Source: Alphaproteobacteria bacterium
Lineage (GTDB): Bacteria > Pseudomonadota > Alphaproteobacteria > CACIAM-22H2
Reading direction: 5' to 3'
Length of the DNA stretch: 64,000 bases
Assembly (NCBI GenBank): GCA_017308135.1
Contig: JAFKFM010000007.1
Span: 266,001 to 330,000 of the forward strand
Shown here: in pieces, positions 52,929 to 62,026 of the stretch
Layout of the letters: every line of letters begins with the position of its first letter
Numbering within the stretch: the stretch's first letter is position 1
The notes under the pieces: model-generated
The model's database searches: none
Seen by the model: the letters and a program-made list of their open reading frames with translations, nothing else
What the model was told of the DNA's origin: nothing
Position numbers and translations under genes: made by a program

Positions 52929-54520
52929 CTCTGCTGTCGCTGGAGAATCTGACCGTCGCGTTCGACGACAAGCGCGTGGTCGACGGCGCGAGCTTTTCCA
53001 TCGCCAAGGGCAAGACGCTGGGCTTGGTCGGCGAGTCCGGTTCGGGCAAGTCGATGATCGCCAGCGCCATCGCCGGCCTGCTGCCGGCGGCGGCGCAAGG
53101 GACGGGGCGCTTGCGCTTCGACGGCGCCCAGCTCGATATCGCGAATGAGGCATCGTGGACGAAGCTGCGCGGGCGGCGCATCGGCTTCGTATTCCAAGAC
53201 CCGTTCGCGAGTTTCGATCCGCTGATTTCCGTCGGCGCGCAGATCGCGCAAGCGAGCTTCCTGGCGCCGGAGTCCGCGATGCGCCGCGCGGTGGCCCTGC
53301 TCGACGAATGCGGCCTGCCCGATCCGGCCAGTGCTGCGCGCGCCTATCCGCATCAACTCTCCGGCGGGCAGCTGCAGCGCGCGGGCATCGCCGCCGCGAT
53401 TGCCGCCGAGCCGGATCTGCTGATCGCGGACGAGCCGACGACGGCACTCGACGTTTCGGTCCAGGCGCAAGTGCTGCGCGTGCTGAAAGCCGCGCAAGCG
53501 CGCCACGGCATGGCGATGCTGTTCATCAGCCACGATCTCGCGGTCGTCGGGGAGATCGCCGATCGCGTCGCGGTGATGCGCGATGGGCGCATCGTCGAGA
53601 CCGGCCCGGTCGTGCAAGTGCTGCGGGCGCCCGCGCACGAGTATACGCGCTTGCTGCTCGCCTCGCGCCCAGCCGGCAAACTGCCGGGCAAGGACGCGCT
53701 GGCGCCGGGCTATGCGATGGAAGCGAAGGGTATCGACTTTGCGTATCCCGCGCGTCGGCGCGGGACGACGCCGGCGAAAGCGCTCGACGGCGTGTCGCTC
53801 AAGATTCCGCGCGGCGCTTGTTTGGGGCTGGTCGGCGAATCCGGCTCGGGCAAGTCGACTTTGGGCCGTATCGCGATCGGCTTGCTGCGGCCGGCTGCCG
53901 GCACGATCCGCGTCTGCGGGCTCGATCCGATGGATCGCGGGCGCATCGCCGAACGCGCGCGGAAGGCGCAGATGGTGTTTCAGGACGCGGCCGGCAGTCT
54001 CAATCCGCGCCTGACGATCGAGGCGTCGCTGTCGGAGCCGTTCGCGCTGCATCGTATCGGCGCCAAATCCGAATGGCGCGAGCGCGCCGCGTCGCTGCTG
54101 GGCGAAGTCGGCTTGGCGCGCGAGCATCTCGCGCGCTATCCGCATGAATTGTCGGGCGGGCAGCGCCAACGCGTGGCGATCGCGCGGGCCTTGGCGCTCG
54201 ATCCCGAATTCCTGGTTTGCGACGAGCCGGTGACGGCCCTCGACATGACGATCCAGGCGCAGATCCTGGCGTTGCTGCGCAAGATCCGCGACAGGCGCGG
54301 CGTGTCGATGCTGTTCATCGGCCACGATATCGGCGCGATCGAAACGCTGGCCGACCGGATCGCGGTGATGAAGGACGGGCGTGTGATCGAGGAAGGCACG
54401 GCGGTGCAAGTGCTGAACCATCCGCTCGCCGCTTATACGCGCACGTTGCTCGATGCCGTGCCGCGATTCAAAGCGATCGAAGCCCCGGCGACGGCCGCGC
54501 GCGAAACGATCGACGCCTAA
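52925..54520 (+). CDS. Fused tandem ABC ATPase (DppD-DppF type)
   Basis: A 531-residue protein carrying two ATPase domains. The first has GESGSGKS at 36-43 and HQLSGGQLQR, the second GESGSGKS near 302-310 and HELSGGQRQR. Both Walker B regions read ADEP or CDEP. It replaces separate DppD and DppF subunits. It starts inside the DppB stop (ATGA) and its stop overlaps the convergent phosphodiesterase gene by 4 bases. Confidence 0.94.
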   Translation: MTLLSLENLTVAFDDKRVVDGASFSIAKGKTLGLVGESGSGKSMIASAIAGLLPAAAQGTGRLRFDGAQLDIANEASWTKLRGRRIGFVFQDPFASFDPLISVGAQIAQASFLAPESAMRRAVALLDECGLPDPASAARAYPHQLSGGQLQRAGIAAAIAAEPDLLIADEPTTALDVSVQAQVLRVLKAAQARHGMAMLFISHDLAVVGEIADRVAVMRDGRIVETGPVVQVLRAPAHEYTRLLLASRPAGKLPGKDALAPGYAMEAKGIDFAYPARRRGTTPAKALDGVSLKIPRGACLGLVGESGSGKSTLGRIAIGLLRPAAGTIRVCGLDPMDRGRIAERARKAQMVFQDAAGSLNPRLTIEASLSEPFALHRIGAKSEWRERAASLLGEVGLAREHLARYPHELSGGQRQRVAIARALALDPEFLVCDEPVTALDMTIQAQILALLRKIRDRRGVSMLFIGHDIGAIETLADRIAVMKDGRVIEEGTAVQVLNHPLAAYTRTLLDAVPRFKAIEAPATAARETIDA

Positions 54521-55779
54521 GCGAAATCGAGCGCCTTGCCGTCCATCCCGGTCGCATCGCGGCCGAGATGGCGCAAGATCGTCGGCGCGATGTCGACGAT
54601 GCAGGTCGGCGCCGTCACGGCCGCGCCGGTCGCGGGCACGGGCCCGCCTTGCGCGACCAGGAACGGGCTTTGTTCCCAGCGCCCCAGCCCGCCATGCGAG
54701 CCGAGACCCGCTTTGACGCGTTCGTCGCTCGACGCCATGACGATCGGGCTATAGCCCGGCACGCCGTAGCTATTGGTGCGATCGTCGCCGCGCAAAGTGA
54801 AGGCAAGGGCCAGCCCATGCGTCGGCGCTTGGCCGATCCGCGCGAGGTCGCTCGCATCGAAAACGTCGCCGATCCAATCCTGGCCGCGCAGGAATTTCGC
54901 GATGTCGGCGGCACGCGCCTCAAGCCCGGCGGCGAGCGAGACGAGGCCGCTGAAACCTTGCGGCGCGATGGCGACGTCCGTCGAGGTGAGGGATTCCTTC
55001 AAACCGGCTTCGACCAGAAGTGCATCGAGGCGGATCGTTTCGCCGACCGTTTCCTGCCCGTGATCGGAGCCGACGAGCAGCAGAATATCCTCGCCTTCGG
55101 CACGCAGCGCATCGACCGTTTCGGCGACGCGCCCGACGCAGGCATCGGCGGCGCGGATCGCGGCGAGATGATCGGGCGAGCCCAATTCGCTCGCGTGCAT
55201 CGTGTGGTCGGGCTCGCACAGCCACAGCACCGATACGGTCGGGCGGCGATCGCGCAGGATTTCGCGGCAGAAGCGCTCGGTCATCGCCGCGTCGCCGGCG
55301 GCGTCATGGGAAACCTTCAGCGGATCGGCGACGGCGCTTTCGCCCGGCCCGTAGGAGATCGCGCGGTGATAGACATGGCCGTAGCCGTCGGGGTCGTGGA
55401 AGATCGCCGCCCCCGGCGACACGTTGGAGAAGACGATTTGGCCGCGCAGATCGGCGATGCGTTCGGCGACGGTGGGTACACGCAGCGTGGCGCCGGTCGC
55501 TTTGCGCATCCGGGTGCGGAAATCGGGATTGCCAACGTCGCGCGTGACCAGGCCGTCACCTTCGTCCAACGCCATCGTGTTGCCGTGCAGGCCATGGCGG
55601 CCGGGATGGCAACCGGTCGCGATGCTGGCGGACGAGGTGCGCGTGACCGACGGGAAAATGCCGCGATGTTCGGCGAAGCGCCGGCCGCGCGCGGCGAGGG
55701 CGCAGATATGGGGCGTCAATTCGGGCCGCACGAAATCGGCTCGGTGGCCGTCGCAAATCACCAATACCGCCCGCCGCAT
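54517..55779 (-). CDS. Alkaline phosphatase superfamily, nucleotide pyrophosphatase/phosphodiesterase type
   Basis: A 420-residue enzyme of the type I phosphodiesterase group. Expected metal and nucleophile residues are Asp10 in VICDGHRAD, Thr46 in FPSVTRTSS, Asp191 and His195 in EPDHTMH, Asp239/His240 in GSDHGQ and a His in GSHGG. No signal peptide is visible, so it is probably cytosolic. GGAGAAG precedes the ATG. It follows the XRE-cupin regulator gene by 87 bases on the same strand and converges, with a 4-base overlap, on the fused ATPase. Its substrate could be a phosphodiester, phosphonate or sugar phosphate. Confidence 0.9.
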   Translation of the reverse strand: MRRAVLVICDGHRADFVRPELTPHICALAARGRRFAEHRGIFPSVTRTSSASIATGCHPGRHGLHGNTMALDEGDGLVTRDVGNPDFRTRMRKATGATLRVPTVAERIADLRGQIVFSNVSPGAAIFHDPDGYGHVYHRAISYGPGESAVADPLKVSHDAAGDAAMTERFCREILRDRRPTVSVLWLCEPDHTMHASELGSPDHLAAIRAADACVGRVAETVDALRAEGEDILLLVGSDHGQETVGETIRLDALLVEAGLKESLTSTDVAIAPQGFSGLVSLAAGLEARAADIAKFLRGQDWIGDVFDASDLARIGQAPTHGLALAFTLRGDDRTNSYGVPGYSPIVMASSDERVKAGLGSHGGLGRWEQSPFLVAQGGPVPATGAAVTAPTCIVDIAPTILRHLGRDATGMDGKALDFA

Positions 55780-55866
55780 CGTGTCTTCTCCGAAAAGCTT
55801 CGAGATCCGTTATGGCATACATCGTTGGCCGCAGCCGGATGACGGTTCCGCGACGATTGCGTGAAC

Positions 55867-56415
55867 TCAGAAACTCGGCGGCGTGCAAGCGCTGACGACC
55901 TCGCATTCCTCCTTGCCCGCGTTGCGAAAACGGTGGGGCAGGCGGGAATCGAAATAATAGGCGTCGCCCGGTCCCAGCACGCGCTTGCGCCCATCGACCG
56001 TGACCTCCAATCGGCCGCGCACCACCACGCCGCCTTCGAAACCGTCATGGCTGAGGTGATTGCGCCCGGTGTCGGACCCGGCTTGATAGCGCTCGTGCAA
56101 AATCTGCAGCGGGCGCTGTTTGAGGTTCCGTCCGACCTGACGATAGGAAATGCCCTTCTCGCCGATCTCGGTCAATTCGCGCGCGCGATAGAAATGCTCG
56201 GTCTCGACCGGAATTTCGCGGGCGAAGAAATCGGCGAGCGAGATATCGAGCCCGTCGAGCACGCGTTTGAGCGTGCCGACCGATGGGCTGGTGCGCCCGG
56301 ATTCGATCATCGAAATCGCCGGTGCGCTCAAGCCCACTTTCTGCGCCAAAGCGCGTTGCGATAGCCCCGCGCGTTCGCGCAAACCCCGCAGCACGTCGCC
56401 GATTTCGATGTCCAT
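55867..56415 (-). CDS. XRE-type transcriptional regulator with a C-terminal cupin sensor
   Basis: A 182-residue regulator of the PuuR/SutR-like class. The helix-turn-helix covers about 8-60, with LSQRALAQKVGLSAPAISMI (read in parts), and the cupin (about 105-175) includes GGVVVRGRLEVTV and LPHRFRNAG, presumably for a small ligand. The ATG at 56415 is preferred because AAGGAAC precedes it. It diverges from the transaminase/dehydrogenase operon at 56562, with the palindrome at 56437-56452 between, so it probably controls that operon and itself in response to an amine or amino acid. Confidence 0.92.
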   Translation of the reverse strand: MDIEIGDVLRGLRERAGLSQRALAQKVGLSAPAISMIESGRTSPSVGTLKRVLDGLDISLADFFAREIPVETEHFYRARELTEIGEKGISYRQVGRNLKQRPLQILHERYQAGSDTGRNHLSHDGFEGGVVVRGRLEVTVDGRKRVLGPGDAYYFDSRLPHRFRNAGKEECEVVSACTPPSF

Positions 56416-56436
56416 GGCCGTTCCTTCGTAAAGCGC

Positions 56437-56452
56437 GATAAGTATTCTTATC
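56437..56452. promoter_or_regulatory. Palindromic operator candidate for the XRE-cupin regulator
   Basis: GATAAG-TATT-CTTATC is an exact inverted repeat with a 4-base centre. It lies 22 bases upstream of the regulator start and 110 bases upstream of the transaminase start. It is AT-rich against a GC-rich background, which makes chance less likely. Confidence 0.6.
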
Positions 56453-56505
56453 ACCGGGAACGAACATCCCGCAATTTCAACGGGATCGTCGCTTAGCGCT
56501 TTCGA

Positions 56506-56533
56506 TTGCGGCTTCTTGTCCCGCCCCCTAGCA
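56506..56533 (+). promoter_or_regulatory. Candidate sigma-70 promoter for the transaminase operon
   Basis: TTGCGG (56506-56511) and CTAGCA (56528-56533) are separated by 16 bases, with the transaminase ATG 29 bases beyond. Alphaproteobacterial housekeeping promoters tolerate such degenerate -10 boxes, but the match is weak. Confidence 0.3.
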
Positions 56534-56561
56534 TCGCCGATCAGCCGAGGAGGGCCGCCTT

Positions 56562-57893
56562 ATGACCGCCGCGATCAAAACCGCCGATCCCAACAATCTC
56601 GAAGCGTTGTGGATGCCCTTCACCGCGAACCGGCAATTCAAGAAGAAGCCGCGTCTGCTGGCGGGTGCCAAGGGCATGTTTTATTCCACACCGGACGGCC
56701 GCGAGATTCTGGACGGCACGTCGGGACTGTGGTGCGTCAATGCCGGTCATGGCCGCCAGAAAATCGTCGACGCGATCGCCAAACAGGCCGCGACGATGGA
56801 TTACGCGCCCGGCTTCCAGATGGGCCATCCGATCAGCTTCGAATTCGCCTCGCGCTTGCAGGCGATCTTGCCTGGCGATCTCGACAAGGTGTTCTTCACC
56901 AATTCGGGTTCCGAAAGCGTCGATACGGCGCTGAAGATGGCGCTCGCCTATCACCGCGCGAAGGGCCAGGGCCAGCGCGTGCGTTTCATCGGGCGCGAGC
57001 GCGGTTATCACGGTGTCGGCTTCGGCGGCATCTCGGTCGGCGGCATCGTCGCCAACCGCAAGCAATTCGGGCTTCAACTGCCCTACACCGATCATCTGCC
57101 GCATACCCATCTGCCGGAGAAGAACAGCTTCGTGCGCGGCCAGCCCGAACATGGCGCCGAACTCGCCGACGCGCTCGAAAAACTCGTCACGTTGCACGAT
57201 GCCTCGACCATCGCCGCCGTGATCGTCGAGCCGATGGCCGGGTCGACCGGCGTGTTGATCCCGCCCAAGGGCTATCTCGAACGCCTGCGCGCGATCTGCG
57301 ACAAATACGGCATTCTGCTGATCTTCGACGAAGTCATCACCGGCTTCGGCCGCTTGGGCGCTTCCTTCGCGGCCGAGAAGTTCAACGTGATCCCCGATCT
57401 GATGACGGTCGCCAAGGGCATCACCAACGCCGCCGTGCCCATGGGCGCCGTGTTCGCGCGCAAGGAAATCTACGACGCGATGATGACGGGACCGGAAAAC
57501 CTGATCGAGTTGTTCCACGGCTATACCTATTCGGGTCATCCGCTGGCCTGCGCGGCGGGTCTCGCCACGCTCGACATCTATCGCGAGGAAGGTCTGTTCC
57601 AGCGCGCGGCCGAATTGGCGCCCTATTGGGAAGACGCGGTGCACTCGCTCAAAGGCAAGCGCAACGTGATCGATATCCGCAATATGGGCTTGGTGGCCGG
57701 GATTGAACTTTCGTCGCGACCGAACCAGCCGACCGCGCGCGCTTACGACGTGCTGGTCGATTGCTTCGAATCCGGGTTATTGGTGCGCACGACGGGCGAC
57801 ATCGTGGCGTTGTCGCCGCCGCTGATCGTCGAGAAGCCGCAAATGGACCGCATGATCGACACGCTGGGCAAAGCGATCGAGCGCGCGGCCTGA
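56562..57893 (+). CDS. Omega-amino acid (beta-alanine):pyruvate aminotransferase
   Basis: A 443-residue class III aminotransferase of the beta-alanine:pyruvate type. The start [17 protein letters not shown] is diagnostic for this group. PLP is expected on Lys285 (TVAKGITNA), with Asp256 in [11 protein letters not shown] pairing with the PLP nitrogen and GSES at 116-119 contacting the phosphate. It should convert beta-alanine or a related omega-amine to the semialdehyde with pyruvate as acceptor. GAGGAGGG precedes the ATG. The next gene is the semialdehyde dehydrogenase, so together they route beta-alanine to acetyl-CoA. Confidence 0.95.
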   Translation: MTAAIKTADPNNLEALWMPFTANRQFKKKPRLLAGAKGMFYSTPDGREILDGTSGLWCVNAGHGRQKIVDAIAKQAATMDYAPGFQMGHPISFEFASRLQAILPGDLDKVFFTNSGSESVDTALKMALAYHRAKGQGQRVRFIGRERGYHGVGFGGISVGGIVANRKQFGLQLPYTDHLPHTHLPEKNSFVRGQPEHGAELADALEKLVTLHDASTIAAVIVEPMAGSTGVLIPPKGYLERLRAICDKYGILLIFDEVITGFGRLGASFAAEKFNVIPDLMTVAKGITNAAVPMGAVFARKEIYDAMMTGPENLIELFHGYTYSGHPLACAAGLATLDIYREEGLFQRAAELAPYWEDAVHSLKGKRNVIDIRNMGLVAGIELSSRPNQPTARAYDVLVDCFESGLLVRTTGDIVALSPPLIVEKPQMDRMIDTLGKAIERAA

Positions 57894-57918
57894 AATTGAA
57901 AGAAGAAGGAAGAAAGTC

Positions 57919-59409
57919 ATGAATCGTATCGGCCATTTCATCGGCGGCAAGGCCGTGGCGGGCGGAAGCCGCGTGGGCCCGGTCTACAACCCGGCGACGG
58001 GCGAACAGGCGGCGGAAGTCGCGTTGGCGTCGAAGGCCGAAGTGGATGCCGTCGTCGCGAACGCGGCGGCCGCGCAGATCGCTTGGGCCGCCACACCGCC
58101 GCTGATCCGCGCGCGCGTGATGTTCAAGTGGAAGGAATTGCTGGAAACGCATCGCGACGCGATCGCGAAGCTGATCACGCTGGAGCACGGCAAGACGCAT
58201 GAAGATGCCAAGGGCGAAATGGTCCGCGGCATCGAGGTCGTCGAGTTTGCTTGCGGCATTCCGCATCTGCTGAAGGGCGATTTCACCCCCGACGTGGGCC
58301 GCGGCATCGACGCCTATTCGATGCGCCAGCCGCTGGGCGTGGTCGCGGGCATCACGCCGTTCAACTTCCCCGGCATGATCGGGCTGTGGATGGCGCCGAT
58401 GGCGATCGCCACGGGCAACGCCTTCGTGTGGAAACCGTCGGAGAAGGACCCCTCGACGTCGCTTCGCATCGCGGAGCTGGCGATGGAAGCGGGTTTGCCG
58501 GCCGGCATCCTCAATGTCGTGCAGGGCGACAAGGAAGCGGTCGACGCGTTGCTGACGCATCCGACGATCCAGGCGATCAGCTTCGTCGGCTCCACGCCGA
58601 TCGGCGAATATGTCTACAAGACCGGCACGGCGCATGGAAAGCGCGTGCAGGCGTTGTGCGGGGCGAAGAACCACATGGTGGTGATGCCCGACGCCGATCT
58701 CGACCAAACGGCCGATGCGCTGATGGGCGCTGGCTACGGCTCGGCGGGCGAGCGCTGCATGGCGATCTCCATTGCGGTGGCCGTCGGCAATGTCGGCGAT
58801 CAATTGATCGAACGCCTGGCGCCGCGCGTGGCCAAGCTCAAGGTCGGCCCCGGCCTCGATCCCGATAGCGAGATGGGTCCGCTGGTGACCAAGGAACATC
58901 TCGCTAAGGTGAAGGGCTACGTGGACACCGGCGTCAAGGAAGGCGCCAAGCTGGTGGTCGATGGGCGCGGCTTGAAGCTTCAAGGCTACGAGAACGGCTA
59001 CTTCATGGGCGGCTGCCTGTTCGACAACGTCACCGCCGACATGAAGATCTATAAGGAAGAGATCTTCGGGCCGGTGCTGGGCGTGGTGCGCGCCAAGAAC
59101 TACGCCGAAGCCTTGAAGCTGGTGAACGATCACGAATACGGCAACGGCACCGCGATCTTCACCCGCGACGGCGACGCCGCGCGCAGCTTCGCCAACGACG
59201 TGAAGGTCGGCATGGTCGGCGTCAACGTGCCGATCCCCGTGCCGGTCGCTTATCACTCCTTCGGCGGCTGGAAGCGCTCGATCTTCGGCGACCGCAACGC
59301 TTACGGCGCCGAGGGTGTCGGCTTCTACACCAAGGTCAAGACGACGACCGTACGTTGGCCCACCGGCATCAAATCCGGCGCCGAGTTCGTCATGCCCACG
59401 ATGAAGTAA
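57919..59409 (+). CDS. mmsA: CoA-acylating methylmalonate-semialdehyde dehydrogenase
   Basis: A 496-residue aldehyde dehydrogenase of the CoA-acylating MMSDH group. Catalytic Cys280 lies in GSAGERC, FNFPGM is at 148-153, and the general-base Glu of most aldehyde dehydrogenases is replaced by Asn251 in GAKNHMVV, a hallmark of this group. It oxidises malonate or methylmalonate semialdehyde with NAD and CoA to acetyl- or propionyl-CoA. AAGGAAG precedes the ATG. It follows the transaminase by 25 bases. Confidence 0.95.
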   Translation: MNRIGHFIGGKAVAGGSRVGPVYNPATGEQAAEVALASKAEVDAVVANAAAAQIAWAATPPLIRARVMFKWKELLETHRDAIAKLITLEHGKTHEDAKGEMVRGIEVVEFACGIPHLLKGDFTPDVGRGIDAYSMRQPLGVVAGITPFNFPGMIGLWMAPMAIATGNAFVWKPSEKDPSTSLRIAELAMEAGLPAGILNVVQGDKEAVDALLTHPTIQAISFVGSTPIGEYVYKTGTAHGKRVQALCGAKNHMVVMPDADLDQTADALMGAGYGSAGERCMAISIAVAVGNVGDQLIERLAPRVAKLKVGPGLDPDSEMGPLVTKEHLAKVKGYVDTGVKEGAKLVVDGRGLKLQGYENGYFMGGCLFDNVTADMKIYKEEIFGPVLGVVRAKNYAEALKLVNDHEYGNGTAIFTRDGDAARSFANDVKVGMVGVNVPIPVPVAYHSFGGWKRSIFGDRNAYGAEGVGFYTKVKTTTVRWPTGIKSGAEFVMPTMK

Positions 59410-59494
59410 GGCCGAACGGCTTCCGTTTTCGCCAAACCGCCGTTCCTTGTGCGATGATCCGCTCGGAATCGGATATTGCGCGGGAGCGGCGGAA

Positions 59495-61309
59495 ATGGCG
59501 GAAGCGGCGGGTTTTGGCGTGGGACATGCGGTCGTCCTGTTGGGGGCGGCCGTCGTTGCGGTGCCGTTGTTCCGGCGTGCGGGCTTGGGCTCGGTGCTCG
59601 GCTATCTCGCCGCCGGCTTGATCATCGGGCCCTTCGGTCTGGGCCTGTTCGACGATCCGGAAACGTTGCTGCACATCGCCGAACTTGGCGTTGTGATGTT
59701 CCTGTTCGTCATCGGCCTTGAAATGCGCCCTTCGAAGCTCTGGCGTTTGCGCCGCCAGATTTTCGGGCTGGGTGTCGCGCAAGTTCTGACCTGCGGCGCG
59801 TTGTTGACCCTCGTCGGCATGGCGGCGGGTCTGCGCGTGGAAGTCGCGGCCGTCGGCGCAATGGGCTTCGTGCTGTCGTCGACCGCCGTGATCATGCAGA
59901 TGCTGGACGAGGCGGGCGAAACCCAAACCCCCGAAGGCCAGAAAGCCGTCGCGATTTTGTTGCTCGAAGATCTGGCGATCGTGCCGTTGCTCGCCCTCGT
60001 CGCCGTGTGGGCGGCGGTGAACGGCCGCGTGGAAGCCGATGCGACGCCCGCCTGGCAGAGTATCGGCATCGCGCTGGCGGCGCTGGGCGTGTTGATCGCG
60101 GCGGGGCGCTGGCTGCTCGATCCGTTCTTCGGTTTGATCGCGCGGGCGGGGGCCCGCGAAGTGCTAACCGCCGCCGCGTTGCTGGTCGTGCTGGGTTCGG
60201 CGCTGGGCATGCAACTCGCCGGATTGTCGATGGCGATGGGCGCCTTCGTCGCCGGCGTGCTGCTGTCGGAATCGAATTTTCGCCATCAGCTCGAAGCGGA
60301 TATCGAGCCGTTTCGAGGTCTGCTGCTCGGGCTGTTCTTCCTCAGCGTCGGCATGTCGCTGGATTTGTCGGTCGTCGCGGCCGAATGGCGGATGGTGCTG
60401 GGCGGCGTCATCGCCTTCATGTCGGTAAAGGCCGTCGGCATCTATATGGTCGCGCGCCTCGCGCGCTCCGGCCATGCGGCCGCCGCAAATCGCGCGGGTC
60501 TGTTCGCGCAAGGCGGCGAGTTCGCATTCGTGCTTTACGCGGCCGCGCTGGGCGTGGGCCTGTTCGATGCGCGCATTTCCGCGATCATGAGCGCCATCGT
60601 CATCCTGTCGATGGCGCTGACGCCCTTGGTGTTGATCGTCCAGCGCCGCACGCGCCGCGAAGCGCCCGTGTCGATGGAAGGGATCGAGGTCGCGAATGGT
60701 TTGAAGGGCCGCGTGTTGTTCATCGGCTTCGGCCGTTTCGCCCAGGTCGCGACGCAAGCCCTGCTCGCCAACAAGGTCGAGCTGTCGCTGATCGAAACCG
60801 ATGTCGACATGATCCGCGCCGCCGGAAATTTCGGTTTCAAGATTCATTACGGCGACGGTACTAGGCTCGACGTACTGCGCGCCTCGGGCGCCGAAACGGC
60901 CGAGGCGATTTTGGTCTGCGTCGACAAACCGGACGTCGCCGACAAGATCGTCGAGCTTTGCCGACACGAGTTTCCGCTGGTAAAGCTTTACGTGCGCGCC
61001 TTCGATCGCGGCCATTCGCTGCGCTTGATCAAGGCGGGCGTCACCTACCAGATCCGCGAAACGTTTGAGTCGGCTCTGGTTTTCAGCTGTGCCGTGCTGA
61101 AAGGGCTCGGCTTCGACGCGGAGCTTGCGAAGGAATCGACCGACGAAGTGCGCGAGCGCGACAAGCAGCGCGTCGAGCTCGAGTTGATCGGCGGGATCGA
61201 GGCCGGACGCAAACTATTCCGCGGCAATGCCGAGACGCCCGAACCCAGCCCGTTCTTCCCCGGCAAGAAGAGCGATGCCGAACCCGCACCCGCCTTGCCG
61301 GAGCGTTGA
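59495..61309 (+). CDS. Kef-type monovalent cation/proton antiporter with RCK-like domain
   Basis: A 604-residue CPA2 antiporter. The N-terminal half has about 12-13 spans with GYLAAGLIIGPFGLGL, SSTAVIMQMLDE and LLLEDLAIVPLLAL, core Kef motifs. The C-terminal part has a TrkA-N/RCK NAD-binding domain starting FIGFGRFAQVA near residue 412. It would exchange K+ or Na+ for H+. The ATG at 59495 is chosen over an in-frame start 48 bases upstream because it gives the usual Kef N-terminus. It stops immediately before the convergent HIU-hydrolase-like gene. Confidence 0.93.
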   Translation: MAEAAGFGVGHAVVLLGAAVVAVPLFRRAGLGSVLGYLAAGLIIGPFGLGLFDDPETLLHIAELGVVMFLFVIGLEMRPSKLWRLRRQIFGLGVAQVLTCGALLTLVGMAAGLRVEVAAVGAMGFVLSSTAVIMQMLDEAGETQTPEGQKAVAILLLEDLAIVPLLALVAVWAAVNGRVEADATPAWQSIGIALAALGVLIAAGRWLLDPFFGLIARAGAREVLTAAALLVVLGSALGMQLAGLSMAMGAFVAGVLLSESNFRHQLEADIEPFRGLLLGLFFLSVGMSLDLSVVAAEWRMVLGGVIAFMSVKAVGIYMVARLARSGHAAAANRAGLFAQGGEFAFVLYAAALGVGLFDARISAIMSAIVILSMALTPLVLIVQRRTRREAPVSMEGIEVANGLKGRVLFIGFGRFAQVATQALLANKVELSLIETDVDMIRAAGNFGFKIHYGDGTRLDVLRASGAETAEAILVCVDKPDVADKIVELCRHEFPLVKLYVRAFDRGHSLRLIKAGVTYQIRETFESALVFSCAVLKGLGFDAELAKESTDEVRERDKQRVELELIGGIEAGRKLFRGNAETPEPSPFFPGKKSDAEPAPALPER

Positions 61310-61672
61310 TCAGGCTTTCCAGCGATAGGTCGAATAGCCCCAGGGCGACGCGACCAGCGTGATGTGCGTGTGCGCGTCGGCCGCATCGATCGCGAAGAAA
61401 TGGACGATGCGGTCGTAGAAGGGCGGATCGGAGAGCTTCGCGTGGCGGGCGAAGTAATCCGCGTGATGGAATTCCAGGCGATAGGCGCCCGGCGCCAGCG
61501 CATCGCCCGCCAACAAGGGATCGGCGGTGCGGCCCGTCGCGATCGTCTCGACCGATTTGAGTGTGCGCCAAGCTTCGCCGTCGCGTATCGCCAGATCGAC
61601 GCGCATGCCGGCGGCGGGCTTGCCGCCGTGGGTATCCAGAACGTGGCAGGTGAGTTCGCCCATCGCCGTCAT
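61310..61672 (-). CDS. Transthyretin/5-hydroxyisourate hydrolase family protein (first of a tandem pair)
   Basis: A 120-residue transthyretin-like protein, the normal HIU-hydrolase length. It keeps the three catalytic residues of the family: His10 in CHVLDT, Arg48 in TGRTADPL and His103 in THITL. The C-terminus ends GYSTYRWKA where true HIU hydrolases end in YRGS, so the last catalytic Ser is absent. It starts at the ATGA overlap with the other transthyretin-like gene. Activity on a ureide or related lactam/lactone is possible. No uricase or OHCU decarboxylase is seen nearby. Confidence 0.85.
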   Translation of the reverse strand: MTAMGELTCHVLDTHGGKPAAGMRVDLAIRDGEAWRTLKSVETIATGRTADPLLAGDALAPGAYRLEFHHADYFARHAKLSDPPFYDRIVHFFAIDAADAHTHITLVASPWGYSTYRWKA

Positions 61673-62022
61673 TGCCCCAGATAGGTCGTGTAGCCATAGG
61701 GCGAGAACAGCACCGGCAGATGGTAGTTCCGTTTTCCGTCGAAAATGGAAAAGCGGATCGGCGCGATGTCGAGCGCCGCGCCGTCCGAAGGTTTTTGCCC
61801 GCGCGCGGCGTAATAGGCGCCAGCGTGGATTTCGATCTGATAGGCGCCGCACGGCAATTCGTCACCTTCCAATAGCGGTGCGGGCGCTCGGCCCTTCGCG
61901 TCGACCGCGAAACGCGCGATCGGCGTATAGGCCTCGCCGTCGCGGCGCGAGAACTCGACCCAGGCGCCGGCCGCACCCTCGCCGGTGAACGTGTCCAGGA
62001 TATGGATCGTCAGATGCGCCAT
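61669..62022 (-). CDS. Transthyretin/5-hydroxyisourate hydrolase family protein (second of a tandem pair)
   Basis: A 117-residue paralogue of the downstream gene. It keeps His7 in IHILDT, Arg45 in KGRAPAPL and His101 in YHLP. The C-terminus is GYTTYLGQ, so both the Arg and the Ser of the YRGS tetrapeptide are changed. It lies 4 bases after the tctA stop and overlaps its partner by 4 bases, so both are co-transcribed with a TTT importer. HIU hydrolases are homotetramers; here a mixed assembly is possible. Confidence 0.85.
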   Translation of the reverse strand: MAHLTIHILDTFTGEGAAGAWVEFSRRDGEAYTPIARFAVDAKGRAPAPLLEGDELPCGAYQIEIHAGAYYAARGQKPSDGAALDIAPIRFSIFDGKRNYHLPVLFSPYGYTTYLGQ

Positions 62023-62026
62023 CGTC

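Noticed and set aside
61310..62022. Ordinary uric-acid pathway UraH genes
   Set aside because: Neither protein has the C-terminal YRGS and no uricase, OHCU decarboxylase or allantoinase gene is in the window.
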